Positions 1 to 5,619 are shown, counted from the first letter of the stretch. The stretch is DNA of 5,619 bases from Rhodospirillales bacterium (GCA_030040955.1 JASHSH010000409.1:1-5619); one strand, 5' to 3'. Numbers and translations are program-made. Notes: generated by a model from the letters alone, not told the origin.

Positions 1-758
1 AAGATGGCGGGCGACGAGGTCGGCACGTCCTTGCGCTCGATCGGATTGATGTGGACGATGATCACGTCGCGCGATTCGGTGTGGTAGAACAGCGGATAGA
101 GGACGGGATTGCCCATGAATCCGCCGTCCCAGAAATGCTCGCCGTTCACCTCAACCGCCTGGAACAAGTACGGCAGGCAGGCGGAAGCGAGCACCACGTC
201 CGCGGTGATCGCCTCGGTGTTGAAAATCTTGGCCTTGCCCGAGCGCACATTGGTGGTCGAGAGGAACAGCTTGGTCTTGGCGCTGCGCTTGAGCTCGTCG
301 AAATCGACCTGGCTCACGAGGACATCGCGCAACGGATTGAAGTTGAAGGGATTTAGCTGGTAGGGCGAGAAGGAGTGGGTCATCCAGGTGAAGAACTGGT
401 TGGCCATCGTGTATTCGAGATCGTGGCCGAAGAGCATTTCCTCCAGCGGCGTGGCCTTGAGCGGGCTGTGCATGGTGCCCGCGTCCGAGATCGCCTTCCA
501 GAAATTGTGCAGTGCCTCGCGCGCGCCGTCGTTGCCCCGGATCATGCCGTAGGCGAACACGACCGCGTTCATCGAGCCCGCGCTGGTTCCCGATATGCCT
601 TCGACGACGATGCGTCCGTCCTCGAGTAGCTTGTCCATGACGCCCCAGGCGAAGGCGCCGTGCGCGCCGCCGCCCTGAAGCGCCAGGTTCACCTTGCGAA
701 GGTCCTCGGACGCGGCGTCGGCCGCGGACGCCGGTGACCGTTTCGGTGCCTTGCCCAT
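1..758 (-). CDS. Patatin-like phospholipase family protein, C-terminus beyond window
   Basis: Predicted serine acyl hydrolase of the bacterial patatin family, which cleaves acyl esters of phospholipids or similar lipids with a Ser-Asp dyad. Reading the minus strand from the ATG at 758-756 gives 252 complete codons before the window edge. The oxyanion-hole motif QGGGAHG is at residues 28-34, the nucleophile elbow GTSAG at 57-61 (Ser59), and the second catalytic motif DGG at 211-213 (Asp211), so the catalytic set is complete. No signal peptide or membrane segment is visible, and the N-terminus is short and Ala/Ser-rich, so a cytoplasmic enzyme is likely. A purine-rich AGGGGGA (767-761) precedes the ATG and supports this start. 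It begins 48 bases after the 3-hydroxybutyrate dehydrogenase stop on the same strand and is probably co-transcribed with it. That pairing suggests a role in storage-polymer or lipid turnover, which is inference; the native substrate is unknown. Confidence 0.9.
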   Translation of the reverse strand, partial: MGKAPKRSPASAADAASEDLRKVNLALQGGGAHGAFAWGVMDKLLEDGRIVVEGISGTSAGSMNAVVFAYGMIRGNDGAREALHNFWKAISDAGTMHSPLKATPLEEMLFGHDLEYTMANQFFTWMTHSFSPYQLNPFNFNPLRDVLVSQVDFDELKRSAKTKLFLSTTNVRSGKAKIFNTEAITADVVLASACLPYLFQAVEVNGEHFWDGGFMGNPVLYPLFYHTESRDVIIVHINPIERKDVPTSSPAI

Positions 759-806
759 CTTCCCCCTACACCCCGCCGCGCCTCCCGGCCCGCGACCGCG
801 CCCAGC

Positions 807-1589
807 TCACTCCGCGGTCCAGCCCCCATCCACCATGATGTTGGTGCCGGTGATCGAGGCGGCGGCATCGCTGCACAGGAACACGGCCGTGGCCGCGACC
901 TGCTCGACGGTGACGAACTGTTTGGTCGGCTGGGCCGCCAGCAGCACGTCGCGCTTGACCTGCTCCTCGGTGATGCCGCGCGCCTTCGCGGTGTCGGGTA
1001 TCTGCTTCTCGACCAGCGGCGTGAGCACATAGCCCGGGCAGATCGCGTTGCAGGTCACGCCGTGCTGCGCGACTTCGAGGGCGACCGTCTTGGTGAAGCC
1101 CATAACGCCGTGCTTGGCCGCCACATAGGCCGACTTGAACGGCGAGGCGACCATCGCGTGCGCCGAAGCAACGTTGACGATGCGGCCCCACTTCTTCCGC
1201 TTCATGTACGGCACGGCGAGCCGAGTGGTGTGGAACGAAGAAGAGAGGTTGATCGCCAGAATCGCGTCCCATTTCGCCACCGGAAAATCCTCGACCGGCG
1301 ACACGAACTGGATGCCCGCATTGTTGACCAGGATATCGACCCCACCGAAAGCCTGCGCCGCGCTGCGCATCATGGCCTCGATCTGGTCGGGCTTGGTCAT
1401 GTCTGCCGCGTCGTAGAGAACCTTGACCCCGTTCTTGGACGCCATGTCGGCACGGAGCTTCTCGATCTCCTTGGCATCGCCGAATCCGTTGAGAACCACG
1501 TTGACGCCTTCCTTGGCGAAGGCCTCCGCAATCCCGTGACCGATGCCGCTGGTGGAACCGGTCACCACCGCGCTCATTCCCTTCTGCAT
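807..1589 (-). CDS. bdhA: D-3-hydroxybutyrate dehydrogenase (short-chain dehydrogenase)
   Basis: NAD-dependent enzyme interconverting D-3-hydroxybutyrate and acetoacetate, a late step of polyhydroxybutyrate and ketone-body use in the cytoplasm. The 260-residue length is typical. Visible SDR features are the cofactor loop TGSTSGIG (10-17), NNAG (89-92), and the catalytic tetrad Asn114, Ser142, Tyr155 and Lys159. The substrate pocket known from the Pseudomonas fragi enzyme (recalled, not aligned) also appears: Gln94, His144, Lys152, Gln196 and Trp257. Position 187, a Trp in that enzyme as I recall it, is Tyr here. These residues separate it from generic 3-oxoacyl-ACP reductases. The start at 1589-1587 is backed by AAGGGGG (1601-1595) five bases upstream; the internal Met5 lacks such spacing. 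It is followed by the patatin-like gene 48 bases downstream, probably in one operon. The 261-base upstream region presumably holds the promoter. Confidence 0.93.
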   Translation of the reverse strand: MQKGMSAVVTGSTSGIGHGIAEAFAKEGVNVVLNGFGDAKEIEKLRADMASKNGVKVLYDAADMTKPDQIEAMMRSAAQAFGGVDILVNNAGIQFVSPVEDFPVAKWDAILAINLSSSFHTTRLAVPYMKRKKWGRIVNVASAHAMVASPFKSAYVAAKHGVMGFTKTVALEVAQHGVTCNAICPGYVLTPLVEKQIPDTAKARGITEEQVKRDVLLAAQPTKQFVTVEQVAATAVFLCSDAAASITGTNIMVDGGWTAE

Positions 1590-1657
1590 GCCAACCCCCT
1601 TCGCCAGACGGCCGCTATGCGCCCAAGCCGTTTCCGCTCCGGCGCTCGAACTGTGTG

Positions 1658-1671
1658 GAGGAATTTTCCTC
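1658..1671. promoter_or_regulatory. Near-palindrome upstream of bdhA, possible operator
   Basis: The plus strand reads GAGGAA-TT-TTCCTC: perfect six-base arms around a two-base centre, about 70-80 bases before the bdhA start. An AT-rich core in a GC-rich intergenic region is compatible with a transcription-factor site. No known regulator motif was matched, so this is a candidate only. A site of this size may also arise by chance. Confidence 0.3.
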
Positions 1672-1777
1672 TTCGGCTTGGCAGCCCCCGCCTCTGCCCT
1701 ACGTCCCGTCGAGACCCCCCGGCCTCATCCGCCAACGCGGACCGGCGCGCAATGCCCGCGGCCGGCCTCGGCGCCCG

Positions 1778-1808
1778 AGTATACAATTCTTCGGCATGGG
1801 GTTGGGAA
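1778..1808 (-). promoter_or_regulatory. Weak sigma-70-type promoter candidate for bdhA
   Basis: On the minus strand TATACT (1783-1778) matches five of six bases of a -10 box. TTCCCA (1808-1803), four of six to a -35 box, lies upstream with a long 19-base spacer. Transcription from here would give an untranslated leader of roughly 180 bases before bdhA, which includes the near-palindrome at 1658-1671. The -10 overlaps TTGTATAC, a sequence reminiscent of GntR-type half-sites, but the full symmetric site is absent. Support is weak. Confidence 0.22.
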
Positions 1809-1850
1809 GCGAATTCTGCCGAGCGCAACGCGCGTGCCACATCCCCTATG

Positions 1851-2518
1851 CTAGCCGACGGGCGCGACCAAGGCCGCCGAGTCGTTCCGCACATTGCCCA
1901 CCGTCTTACCGACCGGCCAGATGCGGAGCTCGCCCGCATAGGGGCGAAGAATCGTGCCCAGGGCGACGGCCGAACTCGACGTCTCGCCCAACCAGGCGGG
2001 CCAGTCCGGCGGATCGAGGATCACCGGCATGCGGTCGTGCAAGGCGCGCATCGCGGCGTTGGCTTCTGTGGTGATGATGGTGAAGCTGGCGACGGTCTCT
2101 CCTCCCGGCGAGCGCCAATGCTCCCAAAGGCCGGCGAGAGGCATGATCGCGCCGTTCGCCAGGGCGATCGCGAAGGGCTGCTCGTCGGGCTTGCGCCATT
2201 CATAGAAGGCGCTGATCGGGACGATGCAGCGGCGCTTGGCGAAGGCGGAACGGAACATCGGCTTCTCGGCCACGGTCTCGGCGCGCGCGTTGAATGCCTT
2301 GGCACCGATGGCGGCATCCTTCGCCCAGCCGGGAATGAGTCCCCACCGCGCCGGGGCGGCCGCCCGCCCTGGGCCGGATCGTGCCAGGCGATCAGCGAGG
2401 TTTGCGTGGGCGCGACGTTATAGGAAGCCGGCGCGTTCGAGGCGGGGACGCTGGGCAGCAAGTTGAGGAACTCGTGCACCTCCTGCCAGGTATATTCGCG
2501 GGTAAATCTTCCGCACAT
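1851..2518 (-). pseudogene. SRAP-domain (YedK/HMCES-type) abasic-site DNA-shielding protein, one-base frameshift
   Basis: SRAP proteins bind abasic sites in single-stranded DNA and form a covalent thiazolidine crosslink through Cys2; they are often annotated as SOS response-associated peptidases. The frame opened by the ATG at 2518 begins MCGRF and continues through YNVAPTQ to about residue 50. The rest (RWGLIPGW, NARAETVAEKPMF, FYEW, ALHDRMPVILD, VGNVRN) lies in another frame ending at the TAG at 1853-1851. The shift falls between 2368 and 2346, in a run of G and C. Restoring one base gives a 222-residue protein, the length of E. coli YedK, with Cys2, Asn77, Glu107 and His161 at the expected catalytic places. 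Because everything else is intact, the break is either a very recent mutation or a sequencing/assembly error. The gene stands alone, divergent from tRNA-Ser, and has no clear ribosome-binding site. I saw no LexA-like GTTC repeat upstream. Confidence 0.9.
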
Positions 2519-2524
2519 TTGGCC

Positions 2525-2530
2525 AGTGTA
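2525..2530 (-). promoter_or_regulatory. Possible -10 box of a leaderless SRAP transcript
   Basis: The minus strand reads TACACT (2530-2525), four of six to a -10 box, only six bases before the ATG at 2518. Transcription from it would start at or next to the initiation codon. This would explain why no Shine-Dalgarno sequence is visible. No good -35 box sits 16-18 bases further up, so the call is tentative. Confidence 0.25.
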
Positions 2531-2590
2531 GCCGATCGGCCGGTCTTGTGCCCCGGTCGGGGAATGCGGGCGCGACGGGAATCGGCTACA
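2527..2590. repeat. Perfect 10-base inverted repeat framing a divergent promoter region
   Basis: TGTAGCCGAT (2527-2536) and its exact reverse complement ATCGGCTACA (2581-2590) are separated by 44 bases. One copy lies nine bases before the SRAP start codon and the other 11 bases before the first base of tRNA-Ser, each pointing outward. The position suggests a core promoter element shared by the divergent genes, or a paired operator. It could also form a long-stem hairpin in any read-through RNA. Chance cannot be excluded. Confidence 0.5.
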
Positions 2591-2601
2591 TCTTCCGCCA
2601 C

Positions 2602-2691
2602 GGATGGGTGGCCGAGCGGTTTAAGGCACCGGTCTTGAAAACCGGAGAACCCGCGAGGGTTCCGTGAGTTCGAATCTCACCCCATCCGCCA
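2602..2691 (+). tRNA. tRNA-Ser (anticodon UGA), with encoded CCA
   Basis: A complete class II tRNA can be folded by eye. The acceptor stem is GGATGGG (2602-2608) with CCCATCC (2681-2687), followed by discriminator G2688 and an encoded CCA (2689-2691). The anticodon stem CCGGT/ACCGG (2629-2633 and 2641-2645) encloses the loop CTTGAAA, with anticodon TGA at 2636-2638. The long variable arm, AACCC-GCGA-GGGTT (2648-2661), is diagnostic of serine or leucine tRNAs, and the anticodon decides serine. The T arm GTGAG-TTCGAAT-CTCAC (2664-2680) is standard. It reads UCA and, by wobble, other UCN codons. It is convergent with the aldolase-dehydrogenase gene, whose stop lies 23 bases away. No duplicated 3' end or integrase marks it as a used integration site in this window. 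Confidence 0.98.
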
Positions 2692-2714
2692 GCGACGCCA
2701 GAGCCGCACCGCCT

Positions 2715-4688
2715 TCAAATCACGCGCTCGTTGCCGCCGTCGATCGGCACCTGCGCGCCGGTGGTCTTGGCGAAGGACGGACCGCACATCTCGGCCGTCA
2801 GCGCGGCGACGTCACGGCTGCGCACTTCGGTGCGGAGGACGTTGTTGCGCTTGTATTCGTCGACGGAGAGGCCGTAGTTCTTCGCGCGCTTGGCCAGCAC
2901 CTCGTCGGTCCATAGCGCGGTGTCGAACACCGCGTTGGGGTGGAGAATGTTCACGCGGATGCCTTCGCCGCCCCATTCCAGCGCCGCCACTCGGGCGAGC
3001 TGGGTCAGCGCCGCCTTCGAGGCCGAATAGGCCGATGCTCCCGGTCCCGGCGCCGGCACGTTCTTGGAGGCGATGACCACGACGCGCGCGCCGGCCGGCG
3101 CCAGCTGCAGCAGCGGATGGGCCTCGCGCAGCAGAAGCAGATTGGCGTCGAGATTGACGCGCATCGTGCGCTCCCACTCCTCCGAATCCATCGCGCCGAT
3201 GGTACGGCTGCTCGGGAAGACGCCCGCGTTCAGCACCAGCATGTCGAGTCCGCCGAAGCGGCGCACGGCTGCCTCCAACGCGTCGCGCAGCGCCTGCGCG
3301 TCGGTCACGTCGCAGACCAGGCCCAAATAGGCCGGGTGTGGGGATAGCTCCTTCACCTTCGCGCTGAGATCGAGGGCGACGACCGCCGCGCCCTGCTTCA
3401 GGAACGTCTCCACGCAGGCCGCGCCGATTCCGGAGGCCCCGCCGGTGATCAGCGCCACCTCGCCAGCGAAGCGCGGCGGCGCGCCCTGGCGACGCAGCTT
3501 GGCCTGCTCGAGATCCCAATATTCCACTTCGAACAGATCCTTGGTCGGCAAAGCTCGCCATTGATCGAGCGCGGCGGCCCGGCTCAGCACGTCGACCGTG
3601 TGGCGGTAGATGTCGGCGGCGATCGCCGCCTCGGCCGCGGTCTTGCCCACGGTGGCGAGGCCAAATTCCGGATCGAGCGCGATACGCGGCGCGGCGTCGA
3701 GCATGGTGAGCTTCTGCTTGGCGGCCGGCGCGTAGGTCTCGAAATAGCGCCGATATTCGGCCACGAACTTGGCTACGTCGCGCCCCAGCATGGGCCGCTG
3801 CTTGGTGCGCAGAATATGATCCGGCGTCGCCGGTCCTTGCTGCGACAGCGCCGCGATGTCCTTGCGCCGCGCGAAGTCGATGAAGATGGGATCGGAGTTG
3901 GTCGCGACGATCATCGGCCCGCCGGCCGCGCCTGAAATCTCGCGGCGCAGATTGGCGAGATCGAGTCGCAACGTCTTCGGCGCGCGCCATTTCCGCGACA
4001 CCGGATAGGTCCAGGCCTCGCGCGCGCGCAGATACCGCTCGGCCCGGCCGACCAATGCGATCATGCGCTCGTAGGCGGTGCGCGCATTCTCGCCCCAGGT
4101 GAACAGCCCGTGGCACATCAGCACCATGCCGACCGTCTTGCCGGTGCGTTCGCGGGGAAAACGCTCGGCGCAGACGCGTGCCAGATCGAAGCCCGGCATG
4201 ACATAGGGGATGATCACCACGCGTTCGCCGAACGCCTCGCGCACATGCTCGACGCCGTGCGGCGTGTTGGTAAGGGAAAGCAGCGCATCGGCATGCGTGT
4301 GGTCGACGAATTTGAACGGCAGGATCGCGTGCAGGATCGATTCGACGGAGGGCGCGGGCGCGGCCGGATCGACGGTGGCGACGCGCAGCTCGGCCGCCAT
4401 CTGCGGATCGGAGAGTCGCGGCAGCGCGGCGAGCTTGAGCAGATGGTCCATGCGCACCGGCGCGAAACCGGGCGCCTCGATGGTGGCGAGGTCCCAGCCG
4501 CTGCCTTTGACCATCAGCAGCCGCTCGGGCTCGCCGAACAGGTTGGCGCGCTCGATCTTGACCGAGGTATTGCCGCCGCCATGCAGGACCAGCGCGGGTT
4601 CGCGGCCAAGCAGGCGCGAAGTGTAGACGCGCTGCGCGATGTCGCCCTTGAAGCCGGCGGCCTCCTTATCGTCCCACAGGCTGCGCAT
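2715..4688 (-). CDS. Bifunctional class II aldolase / short-chain dehydrogenase
   Basis: A 657-residue two-enzyme fusion. The N-terminal class II aldolase domain (about 1-225) has the glycine-rich GGGNTS (37-42), KGSGWD (61-66), Glu116 in SVESILH, and zinc ligands His130 and His132 (HTHAD) and His193 (CHGLFTWG). Such enzymes split sugar phosphates into dihydroxyacetone phosphate and an aldehyde. A conserved linker (about 226-405) leads to an SDR domain: TGGASGIG (415-422), Asp440 after the second strand favouring NAD(H), CDV (459-461), LNAGV (486-490), Asn512, Ser541, Tyr554 and Lys558. The order matches the RhaD-aldolase/alcohol dehydrogenase family, whose best-known members act on rhamnulose-1-phosphate and lactaldehyde. 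No rhamnose genes are visible here, so I leave the substrate open. The ATG at 4688-4686 has a modest GGAAG just upstream. It lies 59 bases after the small hypothetical gene and appears to end the operon. Confidence 0.92.
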   Translation of the reverse strand: MRSLWDDKEAAGFKGDIAQRVYTSRLLGREPALVLHGGGNTSVKIERANLFGEPERLLMVKGSGWDLATIEAPGFAPVRMDHLLKLAALPRLSDPQMAAELRVATVDPAAPAPSVESILHAILPFKFVDHTHADALLSLTNTPHGVEHVREAFGERVVIIPYVMPGFDLARVCAERFPRERTGKTVGMVLMCHGLFTWGENARTAYERMIALVGRAERYLRAREAWTYPVSRKWRAPKTLRLDLANLRREISGAAGGPMIVATNSDPIFIDFARRKDIAALSQQGPATPDHILRTKQRPMLGRDVAKFVAEYRRYFETYAPAAKQKLTMLDAAPRIALDPEFGLATVGKTAAEAAIAADIYRHTVDVLSRAAALDQWRALPTKDLFEVEYWDLEQAKLRRQGAPPRFAGEVALITGGASGIGAACVETFLKQGAAVVALDLSAKVKELSPHPAYLGLVCDVTDAQALRDALEAAVRRFGGLDMLVLNAGVFPSSRTIGAMDSEEWERTMRVNLDANLLLLREAHPLLQLAPAGARVVVIASKNVPAPGPGASAYSASKAALTQLARVAALEWGGEGIRVNILHPNAVFDTALWTDEVLAKRAKNYGLSVDEYKRNNVLRTEVRSRDVAALTAEMCGPSFAKTTGAQVPIDGGNERVI

Positions 4689-4747
4689 GCTTCCGCTCGC
4701 TGCTCCGAATGCGCGCCCTCTCTAGCATGGCACCGCGCGCCGCTCCA

Positions 4748-5041
4748 CTATCCGCGGGCGAGCAGCGCCTTGGCGATGGCGGTCCATTCCGCCTCGAGCG
4801 TGCCGGTCGCAACCGGCTTGCCGGCACGGCGATACCAGTAGGAGGCGTTGCCGCGGTCGCCCTCCTTGCGGTGCAGATAGGCGTGCACCCAGGAGCCGTC
4901 GTGGTCGTGATCCGAATCGGCGAGCTTGTGCGCTTGATCCCAATCGCCCTTGGCGTCCCACCACAGCGCCGCGATCGCCGCCGGCACGCCGGCGGGTGGA
5001 GCTTTTGCCGTCACCGATTTGCGGAACGCCGCAAAATCCAA
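4748..5041 (-). CDS. Conserved-looking hypothetical protein, 97 residues, TTG start
   Basis: Function unknown. The predicted protein is soluble, with no signal peptide or membrane segment. It carries a dense set of aromatic and charged motifs: ALWWD (25-29), GDWDQAH (32-38), a His/Asp-rich stretch (42-48), WVHAYLHRKEGD (51-62) and NASYWYRRAGKP (65-76). The paired GDWDQAH and GDRGNASYWY segments resemble helix-turn-helix units of tetratricopeptide or Sel1 repeats, which is inference. From memory, similar short proteins with this signature are annotated as hypothetical in other proteobacteria; this was not searched. The start is the TTG at 5041-5039, supported by AGGTG (5051-5047) five bases upstream; no in-frame ATG is near. 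The spacing of eight bases from the isomerase stop implies translational coupling and a shared function with the flanking sugar enzymes. Confidence 0.78.
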   Translation of the reverse strand: MDFAAFRKSVTAKAPPAGVPAAIAALWWDAKGDWDQAHKLADSDHDHDGSWVHAYLHRKEGDRGNASYWYRRAGKPVATGTLEAEWTAIAKALLARG

Positions 5042-5046
5042 GGCTG

Positions 5047-5051
5047 CACCT
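5047..5051 (-). promoter_or_regulatory. Ribosome-binding site overlapping the isomerase stop codon
   Basis: AGGTG on the minus strand (5051-5047) shares its first two bases with the TAG stop (5052-5050) of the isomerase gene and sits five bases before a TTG codon at 5041. It decides the start of the 97-residue protein and points to coupled translation. The GTG inside it (5049-5047) is in another frame and is not a competing start for this protein. Confidence 0.55.
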
Positions 5052-5619
5052 AGCCGATGCCGTAGGCTTTCGCCCAGCCGAGCCCGGCAGAGGTGCCGGC
5101 GCGCGGACGATACTCGCAGCCCACCCAGCCGGTGTAGCCCACCTCATCGAGCGCGCGGAACACATAGTCGTAGTTGACCTCCTGGGTCGCGTCCGGCTCG
5201 TTCCGACCCGGCACGCCGGCGATCTGCACATGGCCGACCAGCGGGAAGTTCGCCCGCAGCGTGGAGACGATCGAACCGCCGCTCATCTGCTGATGGTACA
5301 TGTCGTACTGGATCAGCAGGTTCTTGGCCCGCACCGAATCGATGATCCGACGCGCCTGCGGCACATTGTTGAGGAAATAGTTCGGCGCATCGACCGGGTT
5401 GAGCGGCTCGATCACCAAGATGAGCCCGGCGGAGGCGGCTTGCCGCGCGGCGAAATCGAGGTTCTTGACATAGACCGCCTCGCAGCGCGCCACCTCGACT
5501 CCCGCGGGAACGATTCCCGCCATGCTGTGAATGCGCGGACAGCGGAGCGCGCGGGCGTAGGCGATCGCCTGATCGACGGTCTTGCGGAACTCGTCCTCGC
5601 GGCCGGGCAGCGCCGCCAT
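5050..5619 (-). CDS. Hydroxypyruvate isomerase-family TIM-barrel enzyme (Hyi/OtnI-like), N-terminus beyond window
   Basis: Sugar or keto-acid isomerase of the xylose isomerase-like TIM-barrel superfamily. Members include hydroxypyruvate isomerase (hydroxypyruvate to tartronate semialdehyde) and 2-oxo-tetronate isomerase OtnI. The 189 residues in the window cover the C-terminal three quarters. Diagnostic segments, numbered from the edge, are IEPLNPVDAPNYFLNN (70-85), QYDMYHQQMSGG (104-115), GHVQIAGVPGRNEPD (129-143) and GCEYRPR (167-173). Likely metal and catalytic residues are Glu71, Asp106, His109, His130 and Glu169. The Met at the edge is not the true start: family members have about 70 residues before the matching LPGRE segment. 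It is the first visible gene of the operon. The class II aldolase two genes on is reminiscent of four-carbon acid sugar pathways (OtnI, OtnK, OtnC), but without a visible kinase or 4-carbon dehydrogenase this is only a lead. Confidence 0.9.
   Translation of the reverse strand: MAALPGREDEFRKTVDQAIAYARALRCPRIHSMAGIVPAGVEVARCEAVYVKNLDFAARQAASAGLILVIEPLNPVDAPNYFLNNVPQARRIIDSVRAKNLLIQYDMYHQQMSGGSIVSTLRANFPLVGHVQIAGVPGRNEPDATQEVNYDYVFRALDEVGYTGWVGCEYRPRAGTSAGLGWAKAYGIG

Larger units (their letters stand above)
1590..1850. other. Intergenic region upstream of bdhA; no gene seen
   Basis: This is the longest non-coding stretch, between the SRAP-family stop (1853-1851) and the bdhA start (1589), with both genes on the minus strand. 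Frames open across it show no recognisable protein and look like random GC-rich openings. It contains a near-palindrome at 1658-1671, a weak minus-strand promoter candidate around 1778-1808, and the bdhA ribosome-binding site. No hairpin followed by a T-run is visible as a terminator for the SRAP gene. Confidence 0.7.

Noticed and set aside
1062..2423. Very long plus-strand open frame (453 codons) opposite bdhA and the SRAP gene
   Set aside because: It mirrors the opposite strand of two recognised genes, runs through their intergenic region, and its translation is Arg/Gly-rich with no known motif, as expected of GC-rich antisense frames.
2551..2562. CCCC-GGTC-GGGG hairpin as a terminator
   Set aside because: The stem is four base pairs with no T-run after it on either strand, and it sits between divergent genes where a terminator is not expected.
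2519..2601. LexA-type SOS box upstream of the SRAP gene
   Set aside because: No alphaproteobacterial GTTC-N7-GTTC pattern or enterobacterial CTG-N10-CAG arrangement of good quality is visible.
2540..2637. Direct repeat CCGGTCTTG at 2540-2548 and in the tRNA anticodon arm at 2629-2637, as a possible attachment-site duplication
   Set aside because: Only nine bases match, it covers the anticodon arm and not the tRNA 3' end normally duplicated by integrases, and no integrase or foreign DNA is nearby.
2812..4116. Minus-strand 434-codon frame inside the aldolase-dehydrogenase gene
   Set aside because: It is an out-of-frame shadow of the fusion gene, Arg/Ala-rich and without motifs, while the true frame shows complete family motifs throughout.
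4110..4841. Plus-strand 243-codon frame opposite the start of the aldolase gene
   Set aside because: It is antisense to well-conserved aldolase coding sequence and its translation matches nothing recognisable.
5617..5619. Met codon at the window edge as start of the isomerase
   Set aside because: The residues following it match an internal segment of the family (LPGRE then EFR), so about 70 residues are missing beyond the edge.

Overview
The window is GC-rich and densely coded. The protein families and codon use fit an alphaproteobacterium, but the genus cannot be fixed from this stretch. Apart from one tRNA gene on the plus strand, every gene I can support lies on the minus strand. It therefore reads as two minus-strand transcription units and one solitary minus-strand gene, with the tRNA between them. 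No gene-free stretch exceeds 300 bases; the longest is 1590-1850.

Right side (5619 down to 2715): a catabolic-looking operon, entered part-way through. In transcription order it holds a hydroxypyruvate isomerase-family TIM-barrel enzyme (N-terminus outside the window), a 97-residue conserved-looking protein of unknown function whose TTG start is 8 bases after the isomerase stop, and a 657-residue fusion of a class II (zinc) aldolase with an NAD-type short-chain dehydrogenase. Together these suggest isomerisation, retro-aldol cleavage and oxidation or reduction of a sugar or sugar acid. The substrate cannot be read from the sequence, and no kinase or transporter is visible here.

Middle (2519-2691): a complete tRNA-Ser(UGA) gene on the plus strand converges on the end of the aldolase gene, with 23 bases between them. 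It diverges from a SRAP/YedK-type gene (1851-2518, minus). The SRAP gene carries all the family's catalytic residues but is split by a one-base frameshift near 2346-2368. The 83-base divergent spacer is framed by a perfect 10-base inverted repeat, each copy lying just ahead of one of the two genes.

Left side (1589 down to 1): a D-3-hydroxybutyrate dehydrogenase with a nearly intact substrate-binding residue set, followed 48 bases later by a patatin-like phospholipase that runs off the window edge. This pair fits turnover of polyhydroxybutyrate or ketone bodies plus an intracellular lipase/esterase. The 261-base region upstream holds a near-palindrome and a weak promoter candidate.

I found no mobile element, CRISPR array or clearly new multi-gene system. 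The points most worth checking are the SRAP frameshift, the symmetric divergent promoter region, and the unassigned isomerase/small protein/aldolase-dehydrogenase operon.
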